Source: an uncultured Sulfitobacter sp. | GTDB lineage: Bacteria > Pseudomonadota > Alphaproteobacteria > Rhodobacterales > Rhodobacteraceae | Assembly: GCF_947500075.1 (NCBI RefSeq) | Contig: NZ_CANMQS010000002.1 | Coordinates: 186,001 to 250,000 of the forward strand | DNA length: 64,000 bases | Reading direction: 5' to 3' | In this document: piece after piece, positions 35,574-43,324 of the stretch | How positions within the stretch are numbered: position 1 is the stretch's first letter | Layout of the letters: each line of letters starts with the position of its first letter | Position numbers and translations under genes: made by a program | The notes under the pieces: model-generated | What the model was told of the DNA's origin: nothing | What the model saw: only the letters and a program-made list of their open reading frames with translations | Database searches by the model: none

Positions 35574-36305
35574 CTACTGCGCCTGCTGCAAGGCCTGCGT
35601 CTCCTGTACCATCGGCTCTTGCAGACCGGGGCGCCACTGCGGAGAGTTGGGCGCAACCGAATGCGCAACTTTCTGTGCCAGATCAAGGGACAGAACCGAT
35701 TCCAGCGCCAGCTTGAACCGGGCAGAGCGTGCCGATGCACGCGCAAGGTCCTCGCCCGTCCACTCCAGTATTTCAGACCCGGCAGCCAGCGTTGTAGTGG
35801 CCGAGGCAGGCCCGCCGGTCAGATATGCAACCTCCCCCACAAACACCCCTGCGGGCACGTTGAAACTGTCGCCCTTTTTGACAATCGACGTGTGCCCGGA
35901 CACCACATAGAACAATCGCGTCAGCGGCATCCCCTCCGTAGTCAACACCAGATCCGTATCCGCCACATAACGCCGCGCACTGCGCATCAGGATGCGAAAG
36001 TCGCCCGGTTTCATGCTGTAGAACTGATCAAAGATATCCGCATGTTTGCGCGGAATGGCCAGCCGTGACCGACCCGCCAGCAGGATCGCCAGACCGTATA
36101 TATTCGCAAACCCAATCATGATCGAAATGAACATCGCTTCCCAAAGCGGCGTATCCGCGACGGTCGCGTAGTAGACCGTATAAAACCCCGTGCCCGTCAG
36201 CACCATCAATCGCAGAACAATCTGGTTAATGATAAGCAGGCCCAGGATGTAGAAAACACCGGCCACATAGACGAGCGTCTCGGGACTCATCAAATATTCA
36301 AACAC
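35574..36305 (-). CDS. Popeye-like membrane protein with cyclic-nucleotide-binding domain
   Basis: A 243-residue protein. The N-terminal 80 residues hold three hydrophobic helices (VYVAGVFYILGLLIINQIVLRLMVL; AMFISIMIGFANIYGLAILLAG). A cNMP-binding beta-roll follows: FYSMKPGDFRILMRSARRY, TEGMPLTRLFYVVSGHTSIVKKGDSFNVPAGVFVGEVAYLTGGPASATTTLAAGSEILEW. Three helices followed by a cAMP-binding-like domain is the Popeye (POPDC) layout. The phosphate-binding cassette is not the classical RRAA type (GGPASATTTL instead). Probably a membrane receptor or scaffold that senses a cyclic nucleotide; ligand not known. It converges with yciB with stops three bases apart. Confidence 0.72.
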   Translation of the reverse strand: MFEYLMSPETLVYVAGVFYILGLLIINQIVLRLMVLTGTGFYTVYYATVADTPLWEAMFISIMIGFANIYGLAILLAGRSRLAIPRKHADIFDQFYSMKPGDFRILMRSARRYVADTDLVLTTEGMPLTRLFYVVSGHTSIVKKGDSFNVPAGVFVGEVAYLTGGPASATTTLAAGSEILEWTGEDLARASARSARFKLALESVLSLDLAQKVAHSVAPNSPQWRPGLQEPMVQETQALQQAQ

Positions 36306-36385
36306 GCAAAACGCTCTCTCTCGACCTAAGATGACAGAGCTTGCATCGAAATTTTCCCTGCGTAAAGAATTCTGTGTGCGGGCGA

Positions 36386-37093
36386 CTATTTTTTGTGGGT
36401 GAACAGCTTGTCCTGTGCGCCTTTGTCCTTGGAGAAATCGCCGCGTTTCTCCGCAAACAGCGCCCGTCCGCGTTGCACACCGGGCCGTGCGCCCATCGTC
36501 TCAAGCCAGCGGGCCATGTGCGGTTTGTCTTCCAGCGTCTGCTGCTGCCCTTCCCAAAGCGACGCCCAGCCCCAGATCGCAAAATCCGCGATGGAGATGA
36601 AATCACCCGCGACGTATTCGGCCTGTGCCAACTGCCGATCCAGCACGCCGTAAAGCCGCGCCGTCTCGCTCCGGTAGCGGTCCTTGGCGTAGGGCAGATC
36701 GTTTGGCGGGTCCATCGCTGGCGCGTACTTCAGGAAGTGATGCGCTTGCCCGGCCATGGGGCCCAGACCGCCCATCTGCCACATCAACCATTCCTCCACC
36801 GCAATGCGGTCCCGCTCTGTCTTGCCATTAAACGTCCCGGTTTTCCGCGCGAGGTATTGCAGGATCGCCCCGGATTCAAAGACCGACACCGGCGCGCCAT
36901 CTGGCCCATCCGGGTCCACAATCGCGGGCATCCGGTTGTTGGGGGCGATCTTCAGGAAGTCAGGTGCAAACTGATCGCCTGCGCCGATGTTGATCAGATG
37001 GGTTTCATAGGGCAGGCCCATTTCCTCCAACGCGATGGAGACTTTCCAACCATTGGGGGTGGGCCAGTAGTAAAGGTCGATGGGGGCGGGCAT
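36386..37093 (-). CDS. Glutathione S-transferase family protein (YfcG/YghU-like)
   Basis: A 235-residue GST. The thioredoxin-like N-terminal domain begins IDLYYWPTPNGWKVSIALEEMGLPYETH, with NG-W at the catalytic position and NNRMPAIVD then ESGAILQYLA for glutathione binding, closely following the disulfide-bond oxidoreductase (YfcG/YghU) group. The helical C-terminal domain contains DFISIADFAIWGWASLWEGQ. It likely handles glutathione-dependent thiol-disulfide chemistry. It is divergent from metZ; the intergenic region carries the riboswitch on the other strand. Confidence 0.88.
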   Translation of the reverse strand: MPAPIDLYYWPTPNGWKVSIALEEMGLPYETHLINIGAGDQFAPDFLKIAPNNRMPAIVDPDGPDGAPVSVFESGAILQYLARKTGTFNGKTERDRIAVEEWLMWQMGGLGPMAGQAHHFLKYAPAMDPPNDLPYAKDRYRSETARLYGVLDRQLAQAEYVAGDFISIADFAIWGWASLWEGQQQTLEDKPHMARWLETMGARPGVQRGRALFAEKRGDFSKDKGAQDKLFTHKK

Positions 37094-37183
37094 AGGTGGT
37101 CTCCTGCAAGGTCAGGTGAGTTTGACAGGATTTCCGGAGGAGTGAAGGCTTGACCGACACCGGGTCAGAGGCGTAAAGCAATT

Positions 37184-37238
37184 CTCGTGGTGATTTGTTA
37201 CCGGATTGCGGGCCACGTTAAACAATCTGCTAAAAGGT
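37184..37238 (+). ncRNA. SAM-II riboswitch upstream of metZ
   Basis: CTCGTGGTGATTTGTTACCG, GATTGCGGGCCACGTTAAAC and AATCTGCTAAAAGG together match the SAM-II consensus: stem CGTGG/CCACG, the GATTTG-TTACCGGATTG loop, and the conserved GCTAAAAGG tail that includes the ribosome binding site. It binds S-adenosylmethionine and should switch off methionine synthesis at the metZ message. Confidence 0.92.
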
Positions 37239-37245
37239 CAGGATG

Positions 37246-37283
37246 AAAGCCCCCTTTCGCTTGACCGCGTTTGGGGTTTTTTT
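37246..37283 (+). terminator. Possible attenuator hairpin between SAM-II and metZ
   Basis: AAAGCCCC can pair with GGGGTTTT (one G-T pair) around a 19-base loop, and the helix runs into a seven-T tract. It could act as an intrinsic terminator in the leader, but it also overlaps a possible in-frame N-terminal extension of metZ. Confidence 0.4.
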
Positions 37284-37317
37284 GCGTCTCGGGGGCAGAG
37301 ACCACTGGAATGGAACA

Positions 37318-38496
37318 ATGAGTAAAGACTGGCAAAAAGGCACCCGTGCGGTGCATGCAGGCACCCGCCGCAGCCAATACGGCGAAGTGTCCGAGGCGAT
37401 CTTCATGACGCAGGGCTTTGTTTATGACAGCGCCGAACAGGCTGAGGCGCGGTTCGAAGCACTGGGCGAGGATGAATTCATCTACGCCCGCTATGGCAAC
37501 CCCACCGTCAAGATGTTCGAAGAACGCATCGCCTCCCTCGAAGGGACCGAAGACGCCTTTGCCACGGCTTCCGGCATGGCAGCGGTCAATGGCGCGCTGA
37601 TGTCGCTGGTCAAGGCGGGCGATCATGTGGTGTCCTCCCGCGCGCTGTTCGGCTCGTGCCTGTATATCGCCGAGGAAATCCTGCCCCGGTTCGGCGTCGA
37701 AGTGACCTTTGTCGATGGCCATGATCTGGACCAGTGGGAAGCCGCCATTCGGCCCGACACCCGCGCGGTCTTCTTCGAATCCCTCTCCAACCCGGCGCTT
37801 GAACTGGTGGACATCGAAGCGGTCTCGAAGCTGGCCCATGCCAAGGGCGCGATTGTGGTCTGTGACAACGTTTTCGCCACGCCGATCTACTCGAAGGCCG
37901 TCGCGCAAGGCGCTGATATCGTGATCTATTCCGCTACCAAGCACATCGACGGGCAGGGCCGTGCGCTGGGCGGGGTGATCCTTGGCACGCGGGAGATGAT
38001 CCGCAAGACGGTTGAGCCTTACATGAAGCACACCGGCGGCTCGATGAGCCCCTTTACCGCCTGGATCATGCTCAAGGGGCTTGAAACGATGCGCCTGCGG
38101 GTTCAGGCGCAATCGGCCACGGCGCTGGCACTGGCCACGGCGCTTGAGGGCCATGAAAACCTTTCCCGCGTGATCTATCCGGGCCTTCCCAGCCATCCCC
38201 AGCACGCTCTGACCCTGCGCCAGATGGGCGATGGCGGCACGATGCTGGCGATTGAGGTCAAAGGCGGCAAGGAGGGGTCATATCGGTTCCTCAATGCCTG
38301 TAAGGTTGCGATCATCTCCAACAACCTCGGCGATGCCAAAACCATCCTGACACCGCCTGCGTTCACCACGCACCAGCGGCTGCCGCAGGATCAGAAGGAT
38401 GCGCTGGGAATCACACCCGGATTGGTGCGAATCTCTGTCGGTCTGGAAGATGTCCGTGACCTTCAGGCGGATTTCACCCAGGCATTATCGCATTGA
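37318..38496 (+). CDS. metZ: O-succinylhomoserine sulfhydrylase
   Basis: A 392-residue PLP enzyme of the Cys/Met metabolism family that makes homocysteine from O-succinylhomoserine and sulfide. Key motifs are YARYGNPT near residue 58, and the PLP-lysine segment SATKHIDGQGRALGG near 203. The ATG at 37318 (MSKDWQKGTRAVHAG) fits homologues and has GGAATGGAACA in front. The same frame is open back to an ATG at 37243 that lies six bases from the AAAAGG of the SAM-II riboswitch, which would add 25 residues (MKAPFRLTAFGVFLRLGG...). Controlled by SAM either way. Confidence 0.93.
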   Translation: MSKDWQKGTRAVHAGTRRSQYGEVSEAIFMTQGFVYDSAEQAEARFEALGEDEFIYARYGNPTVKMFEERIASLEGTEDAFATASGMAAVNGALMSLVKAGDHVVSSRALFGSCLYIAEEILPRFGVEVTFVDGHDLDQWEAAIRPDTRAVFFESLSNPALELVDIEAVSKLAHAKGAIVVCDNVFATPIYSKAVAQGADIVIYSATKHIDGQGRALGGVILGTREMIRKTVEPYMKHTGGSMSPFTAWIMLKGLETMRLRVQAQSATALALATALEGHENLSRVIYPGLPSHPQHALTLRQMGDGGTMLAIEVKGGKEGSYRFLNACKVAIISNNLGDAKTILTPPAFTTHQRLPQDQKDALGITPGLVRISVGLEDVRDLQADFTQALSH

Positions 38497-38613
38497 AAGT
38501 GTCGCATTTGCATGGGCTTAGGACTGGCCTATTGAGGTATATCATATCTTAATTGGTAATCTCGAATGCGCACCCTACTTAAAGCCTGCGCACCGAAGAG
38601 GGGGGCCAAGTCC

Positions 38614-39708
38614 ATGAATGCAATCACTTCTGTTGAAAAAGCACCTGAGCGATCAGAGGCAGAGGAAGCACTTGCGACGCTGAAAAAATGGGCCGCAGGG
38701 GCCTCGGCCTCCGAAATTGAGGGGCTGGATCCCGCCGTGGCGCGCCTGCTGTCGGACGAAGTGGCCTATCCCGATTTCAAGCGGACGTACCCGGACGATT
38801 TCGCCGTGGGCGACAATTACAAAGCGACATTGCCTGATCTGCAAAACGGCCCGTCGAGCCTGATCAGGGGCGCAAAGACGCAGATCCAGCACGTTGGCAT
38901 CTCCAACTTCCGGCTGCCCATTCGCTTTCACACCCGCGACAATGGCGATCTCAGCCTTGAGACTTCCATCACCGGGTCTGTCAGCCTTGAGGCCGACAAG
39001 AAGGGCATCAACATGTCCCGCATCATGCGCAGTTTTTACAAACACGCAGAGCAGACGTTCAGCTTTGACGTGATCGAAGCCGCCCTTGATGACTACAAGA
39101 CCGATCTCGAAAGCATGGATGCCCGCATCCAGATGCGGTTCTCCTTCCCGATGAAGACAACAAGTCTGCGGTCGGGCCTTCAGGGCTATCAATACTATGA
39201 TGTGGCGCTGGAACTGGTGGAAAAGGACGGTGTGCGCCAGCGCATGATCCACCTCGACTACGTCTATTCCAGCACATGCCCCTGTTCGCTGGAACTGTCC
39301 GAGCATGCCCGCGCCACCCGCGGACAGCTCGCCACGCCCCATTCGCAACGCTCCGTCGCGCGGATTTCGGCGGTGATGGACGACAAGCACAAATGCCTGT
39401 GGTTCGAAGAACTGATCGAAGCCTGCCGCCGCGCCGTGCCGACAGAGACGCAAGTCATGGTCAAGCGCGAGGATGAGCAGGCCTTCGCCGAACTGAACGC
39501 CGCCAACCCGATCTTCGTCGAAGATGCCGCACGTCTGTTCTGCGAACAATTGCAGGCCGAACCCCGCATCAAGGATTTCCGCGTCGTCGCCAGTCATCAG
39601 GAAAGCCTGCACAGCCATGATGCGATCTCCGTCCTGACCGAAGGGCCGACGTTTGAGATGGCCAGCATCGATCCACGGCTGTTCAGCACGCTGTTCCACG
39701 TCGGGTAA
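38614..39708 (+). CDS. folE2: GTP cyclohydrolase FolE2 (type IB)
   Basis: A 364-residue enzyme making 7,8-dihydroneopterin triphosphate from GTP, the first step of folate (and queuosine precursor) synthesis. The conserved stretch YVYSSTCPCSLELSEHARATRGQLATPHSQRS near residue 215 contains the metal-binding cysteine, and NMSRIMRSFY, MKTTSLRSGLQGYQYYD and SHQESLHSHDA are typical. The ATG at 38614 (MNAITSV) is preferred over the tracked codon 16 residues upstream. A weak dyad ATATCATAT (38540-38548) lies upstream, but I could not recognise a Zur box. Downstream ends in a strong terminator. Works with folB and folP elsewhere in the window. Confidence 0.94.
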   Translation: MNAITSVEKAPERSEAEEALATLKKWAAGASASEIEGLDPAVARLLSDEVAYPDFKRTYPDDFAVGDNYKATLPDLQNGPSSLIRGAKTQIQHVGISNFRLPIRFHTRDNGDLSLETSITGSVSLEADKKGINMSRIMRSFYKHAEQTFSFDVIEAALDDYKTDLESMDARIQMRFSFPMKTTSLRSGLQGYQYYDVALELVEKDGVRQRMIHLDYVYSSTCPCSLELSEHARATRGQLATPHSQRSVARISAVMDDKHKCLWFEELIEACRRAVPTETQVMVKREDEQAFAELNAANPIFVEDAARLFCEQLQAEPRIKDFRVVASHQESLHSHDAISVLTEGPTFEMASIDPRLFSTLFHVG

Positions 39709-39731
39709 GAAACTCTCCTCAGCGAAATGTG

Positions 39732-39761
39732 AAAGGCCGGGCAGGGGATGCCCGGCCTTTT
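39732..39761 (+). terminator. Rho-independent terminator after folE2
   Basis: AAAGGCCGGGCA pairs perfectly with TGCCCGGCCTTT (12 bp) around GGGGA, ending in a T-tract. It lies about 23 bases after the folE2 stop. Confidence 0.9.
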
Positions 39762-39890
39762 GCGTCTGTACGTTTGCACAAGGTCTGCACCACGCGGGTC
39801 GCGGGTATGCAGATTTGTGCGTTCTTCTGGCCCCCGTGATGCCCTATCTAGAGTGCAGAGGGGGAGACAACAAAACCTCAAGGAATTACA

Positions 39891-40124
39891 ATGGCCTATC
39901 AAGCATCCGCACCCCGTTCCACCGCTCTGGAAACGCTTCAGCATCTGACACACCGCATCGGGCATGGCCTGCGCGCGGTCGGCAAGGCGCTGATGGAATC
40001 CTCCGAAGGCAACCGCCGTCTGATCTACGCACAGGCTTTGCAGGCAAAATCTGATGCTGAGCTTGCGGCGCTGAACATCAAACGCGAAGACATCATCGAA
40101 CATGCCTTCGGCCGCGGGTTCTAA
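39891..40124 (+). CDS. Small DUF1127-type protein
   Basis: A 77-residue basic, amphipathic protein. The C-terminal half RRLIYAQALQAKSDAELAALNIKREDIIEHAFGRGF matches the DUF1127 pattern in which LxxLSDxELxxLGIxRxxI recurs. Some small DUF1127 proteins of alphaproteobacteria influence RNA turnover or phosphate and stress physiology; nothing here fixes the role. It stands alone after a terminator, with CTCAAGGAATTACA before its ATG. A hairpin (CAGGCAC/GTGCCTG, 40142-40190) follows the gene. Confidence 0.82.
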   Translation: MAYQASAPRSTALETLQHLTHRIGHGLRAVGKALMESSEGNRRLIYAQALQAKSDAELAALNIKREDIIEHAFGRGF

Positions 40125-40226
40125 GCACCGCTGACACTCCACAGGCACCGCGTTCCGGACCACCCAGGGCCGGGCCCGGACCTGTGCCTGCTTGACACCG
40201 TCAATCCCCCACGCCAACGCTGAGCC

Positions 40227-41675
40227 ATGATAGATTTGCGCCCGGTTGGATATGTGGTTGGCCTGTTGGTGGCCGTGCTGGGCATTGCGATGATCCTGCC
40301 GCTGCTGGTGGATATTGCCGAACAGCGCGGCCATTGGCCCGTCTTCGCCGAAGCCGCGCTGATCACCACACTGGCAGGCGGTTTCATTGCGCTGGCCTGC
40401 GCCAATGGCGTGCGCGAAGGGCTGACGATCCAGCAGACCTTCCTGCTGACCACGGGTGTCTGGGCCTTGCTGCCCGTCTTTGGCGCGATCCCCTTCATGC
40501 TGGGCGAAACAGGCTCCAGTTTCACCGACGCCGTGTTTGAAGCCACCTCCGGCCTGACCACAACCGGGGCCACGGTGCTGTCCGGGTTGGATGAACTGCC
40601 CAAGGGCCTGCTGCTCTGGCGCGGCGTGCTGCAATGGCTGGGCGGGATCGGCATTATTGTTGTGGCCATGGTGTTCCTGCCGGAACTGAAGGTCGGTGGC
40701 ATGCAGATCTTTAAATCCGAAGGCTTTGATACCTTTGGAAAAATCCTGCCGCGCGCGGGTCAGATCGCCAGCCAGATCTCTGTCATCTACCTGTGGCTCA
40801 CGATCACCTGCATGCTCAGCTATCTTGCCCTAGGCATGAACGCCTTTGACGCCACCGTGCATGCGCTCACCACCGTCTCTACGGGGGGGTTCGCCAATTA
40901 TGACGCCTCTTTCGCCGCGTTCTCGGGACCGAAGGAATACGTGGCCACACTCTACATGATCCTCGCCGCGCTGCCCTTCGTGCGCTACGTCCAGCTGATC
41001 AATGGCAACACCATGGCGCTGCACAAAGACACCCAGATCCGCGGGTTTCTGGCGACCCTTGCCGTGCTGGTGCTGGTGATCTTTGTGCTGCTGCACAACA
41101 CCCAGGGAACGGGTTGGGAGCAGAGCTTCCGCAAGGCGCTGTTCAATATCACCTCGATCATCTCTGGCACCGGCTATGCTTCGGCGGACTATATGCAGTG
41201 GGGGTCTTTCGCGGTGGCGCTGTTCTTTTTCATCGGGTTGATCGGCGGCTGTGCGGGCTCCACCACCTGTTCGATCAAGGTCTTCCGCTACCAGCTTCTG
41301 TTCGCCTCCATCCGCGCGCAACTGCGCCGCATCCGGTCGCCCCACGGCATCTTCACGCCGCGCTATGACGGCAGGCCCGTGGGCAATGACGTGCTGAGTT
41401 CGGTGATGTCGTTCTTCATGTTCTTCGTGGTCACGCTGGGGCTGGTGGCTGTGGCGCTCAGCATGACAGGTCTGGATTTCGTCACCTCCGTCTCTGGCGC
41501 TGCCGCAGCACTGGCCAACATCGGCCCCGGTCTGGGTGACATCATCGGCCCCTCGGGCAACTTCGCCAGCCTCAACGATACCGCCAAATGGATCCTGACC
41601 ACCGCGATGCTGCTGGGGCGGCTGGAACTGCTGGTGGTCTACGTCTTCTTCACTGTCAACTTCTGGAGGGCCTGA
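40227..41675 (+). CDS. trkH: Trk-type potassium transporter membrane subunit
   Basis: A 482-residue potassium-uptake channel/transporter with about ten membrane helices and four pore loops. The selectivity-filter segments are ATSGLTTTGATVL near residue 110, TTVSTGGFANYD near 215, TSIISGTGYASADY near 312 and LANIGPGLGD near 432. It needs TrkA for activity, which is not in the window. The stop codon overlaps the ATG of the AruI-like gene (TGATG), so the two are co-translated, an unexpected pairing. Confidence 0.93.
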   Translation: MIDLRPVGYVVGLLVAVLGIAMILPLLVDIAEQRGHWPVFAEAALITTLAGGFIALACANGVREGLTIQQTFLLTTGVWALLPVFGAIPFMLGETGSSFTDAVFEATSGLTTTGATVLSGLDELPKGLLLWRGVLQWLGGIGIIVVAMVFLPELKVGGMQIFKSEGFDTFGKILPRAGQIASQISVIYLWLTITCMLSYLALGMNAFDATVHALTTVSTGGFANYDASFAAFSGPKEYVATLYMILAALPFVRYVQLINGNTMALHKDTQIRGFLATLAVLVLVIFVLLHNTQGTGWEQSFRKALFNITSIISGTGYASADYMQWGSFAVALFFFIGLIGGCAGSTTCSIKVFRYQLLFASIRAQLRRIRSPHGIFTPRYDGRPVGNDVLSSVMSFFMFFVVTLGLVAVALSMTGLDFVTSVSGAAAALANIGPGLGDIIGPSGNFASLNDTAKWILTTAMLLGRLELLVVYVFFTVNFWRA

Positions 41676-43270
41676 TGGCTGATCCGCAGATGCGTCCCTT
41701 GGGCGCGCAAATCTCCCACATGCTCAAGGATCGTGGCGTCGATGTGATCTTCGGCATTCCCGGCGTGCATAACCAGGAGATGTACCGGGGGATCGAGGAG
41801 GCTGGGATCACCCATGTGCTGGCACGCCACGAGCAGGGGGCGGGGTTCATGGCCGACGGCTATGCCCGCGCGACGGGCAAGGTGGGCGTGGCTTATGTGA
41901 TCACCGGGCCGGGGCTGTGCAACATCATGACGCCGATGGGGCAGGCGTATTCGGATAGCGTGCCGATGCTGGTGATTTCGTCCTGTCTGGATGAGACGGC
42001 GGCCACGCGCGGGCAGTTGCACCAGATGAAGGACCAGCGCGCGGCGGCGGAGACGGTGTGTGACTGGTCCGAAGAAGCGCGCACGCCGGAGGCGGCGTAT
42101 GCGTTGATCAATCGTGCGTTTATGGAGTTACATACGACAAGGCCGCGCCCGAAACATCTGCAAGTCCCCATAGCGTTGCTCGAAGCGCCATCACCGCAGC
42201 ACGACCCGGCTCATATGGGGTTCAGCGATGGCATCGAGGAAATGGGCGATCTGTTCCCGGTTCTGCCGCACCTGTTGCAAAGGGCAAAGCGACCGCTTTT
42301 CATTTTTGGGGGCGGCGCAAAAGATGCGACATCAGAGGTTCGAACCTTGTTGAAACGCTGTCCCGTGCCCGTGTTCACAACGTATGCAGGGCGTGGAATT
42401 GTGCCATCTGAGTATCCGTTTCTCTTTGGCAGCACGCTTGCCCGGCCGGACAGTGCGTCCGTGATCGGTGAAGCCGACCTTGTCATTGCCGTTGGCACCG
42501 AACTGGCGGAAGTTGACCTTTGGCGAGACAAACTTGGACACATGGCGAAGCTGGTTCGTATTGACATAGATCCATCAGTCCTGTCGGACGGTCGTGGCAA
42601 CTCCATGCGTTTCAAGGCAGCAGCTCACACCGTATTTCGCGCTTTTGAAGCGGTTGTCGACCTGCCAAATGCGTTCGACTGGACCCCCGAAGAGGTCGCC
42701 AAAACCCGCGCCCGCTGGCGCGCCGAAACAGACGCCGAACGCCCCGGCATTGTCCCGCTCTGCGACGCCCTGCGCGCCGCCGTCCCGGCAGACACCATGA
42801 TCTACTCCGACATGACCCAATTCGCCTATGTCGCCAAGGAGGTCTGGGACATGGACCGCCCCGGCCACTGGCACCACCCCTACGGTTTCGGTACGCTGGG
42901 CTATGCCACACCCGCTGCCATAGGCGGTGCCGTTGCGCGGCCCGATCAGCCGACGATGGCGATCATCGGCGATTACGGCTTTCACTACACCATGCAGGAG
43001 CTTGGTGTGGCGGTGGAACTGGGCCTGCCGATCCCGATCATCCTCTGGGACAACGGAAAACTCAAAGAGATCGAAGACAGCATGACCCGCGCCCAGATCG
43101 CGCCCAACGCGGTCATCGCCCGTAACCCGGATTTCGTGAAACTGGCGGAGGCGTTTGGCGCAAAAGGTGTAGCCCCCAAAACGATTGCGCAGATGCAGAC
43201 AGCGGTCAAAGACGCCTTCACCGCAGATGGCCCCACGCTGATCTACCTCACCCCAGACCTCACCGCCTGA
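41675..43270 (+). CDS. ThDP-dependent enzyme, AruI-like (5-guanidino-2-oxopentanoate decarboxylase type)
   Basis: A 531-residue thiamine-diphosphate enzyme of the acetolactate synthase/2-oxo acid decarboxylase superfamily. The N-terminal domain carries the catalytic glutamate in ARHEQGAGFMADGYARATGKVGV near residue 52; the C-terminal ThDP motif is GDYGFHYTMQELGVAVELGLPIPIILWDN near 432 (GDxG...N). It resembles AruI, which decarboxylates the oxo acid of arginine. The start at 41675 overlaps trkH. A central part (about 42120-42660) has lower GC and different codon choice than the flanks. Specific substrate is inference. Confidence 0.75.
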   Translation: MADPQMRPLGAQISHMLKDRGVDVIFGIPGVHNQEMYRGIEEAGITHVLARHEQGAGFMADGYARATGKVGVAYVITGPGLCNIMTPMGQAYSDSVPMLVISSCLDETAATRGQLHQMKDQRAAAETVCDWSEEARTPEAAYALINRAFMELHTTRPRPKHLQVPIALLEAPSPQHDPAHMGFSDGIEEMGDLFPVLPHLLQRAKRPLFIFGGGAKDATSEVRTLLKRCPVPVFTTYAGRGIVPSEYPFLFGSTLARPDSASVIGEADLVIAVGTELAEVDLWRDKLGHMAKLVRIDIDPSVLSDGRGNSMRFKAAAHTVFRAFEAVVDLPNAFDWTPEEVAKTRARWRAETDAERPGIVPLCDALRAAVPADTMIYSDMTQFAYVAKEVWDMDRPGHWHHPYGFGTLGYATPAAIGGAVARPDQPTMAIIGDYGFHYTMQELGVAVELGLPIPIILWDNGKLKEIEDSMTRAQIAPNAVIARNPDFVKLAEAFGAKGVAPKTIAQMQTAVKDAFTADGPTLIYLTPDLTA

Positions 43271-43273
43271 GAT

Positions 43274-43315
43274 CGATTTTTCGAAAAAATCGCACCGGAA
43301 TTTTCGAAAATTCCG
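43274..43315. terminator. Tandem AT-rich hairpins between convergent genes
   Basis: CGATTTTT/AAAAATCG (8 bp, loop CGA) is followed four bases later by the perfect 20-base palindrome CGGAATTTTCGAAAATTCCG. Both lie between the AruI-like gene (plus) and the pseudo-protease gene (minus), where a bidirectional terminator would be expected. Confidence 0.55.
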
Positions 43316-43324
43316 CGCCCAACC

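Noticed and set aside
38540-38548. ATATCATAT dyad before folE2 as a possible Zur site
   Set aside because: Zur boxes have longer conserved arms; pairing fails beyond four bases on each side.
40142-40190. Hairpin after the DUF1127 gene as a terminator
   Set aside because: The 7-bp outer stem has a large interrupted loop and no T-run, so the case for termination is weak.
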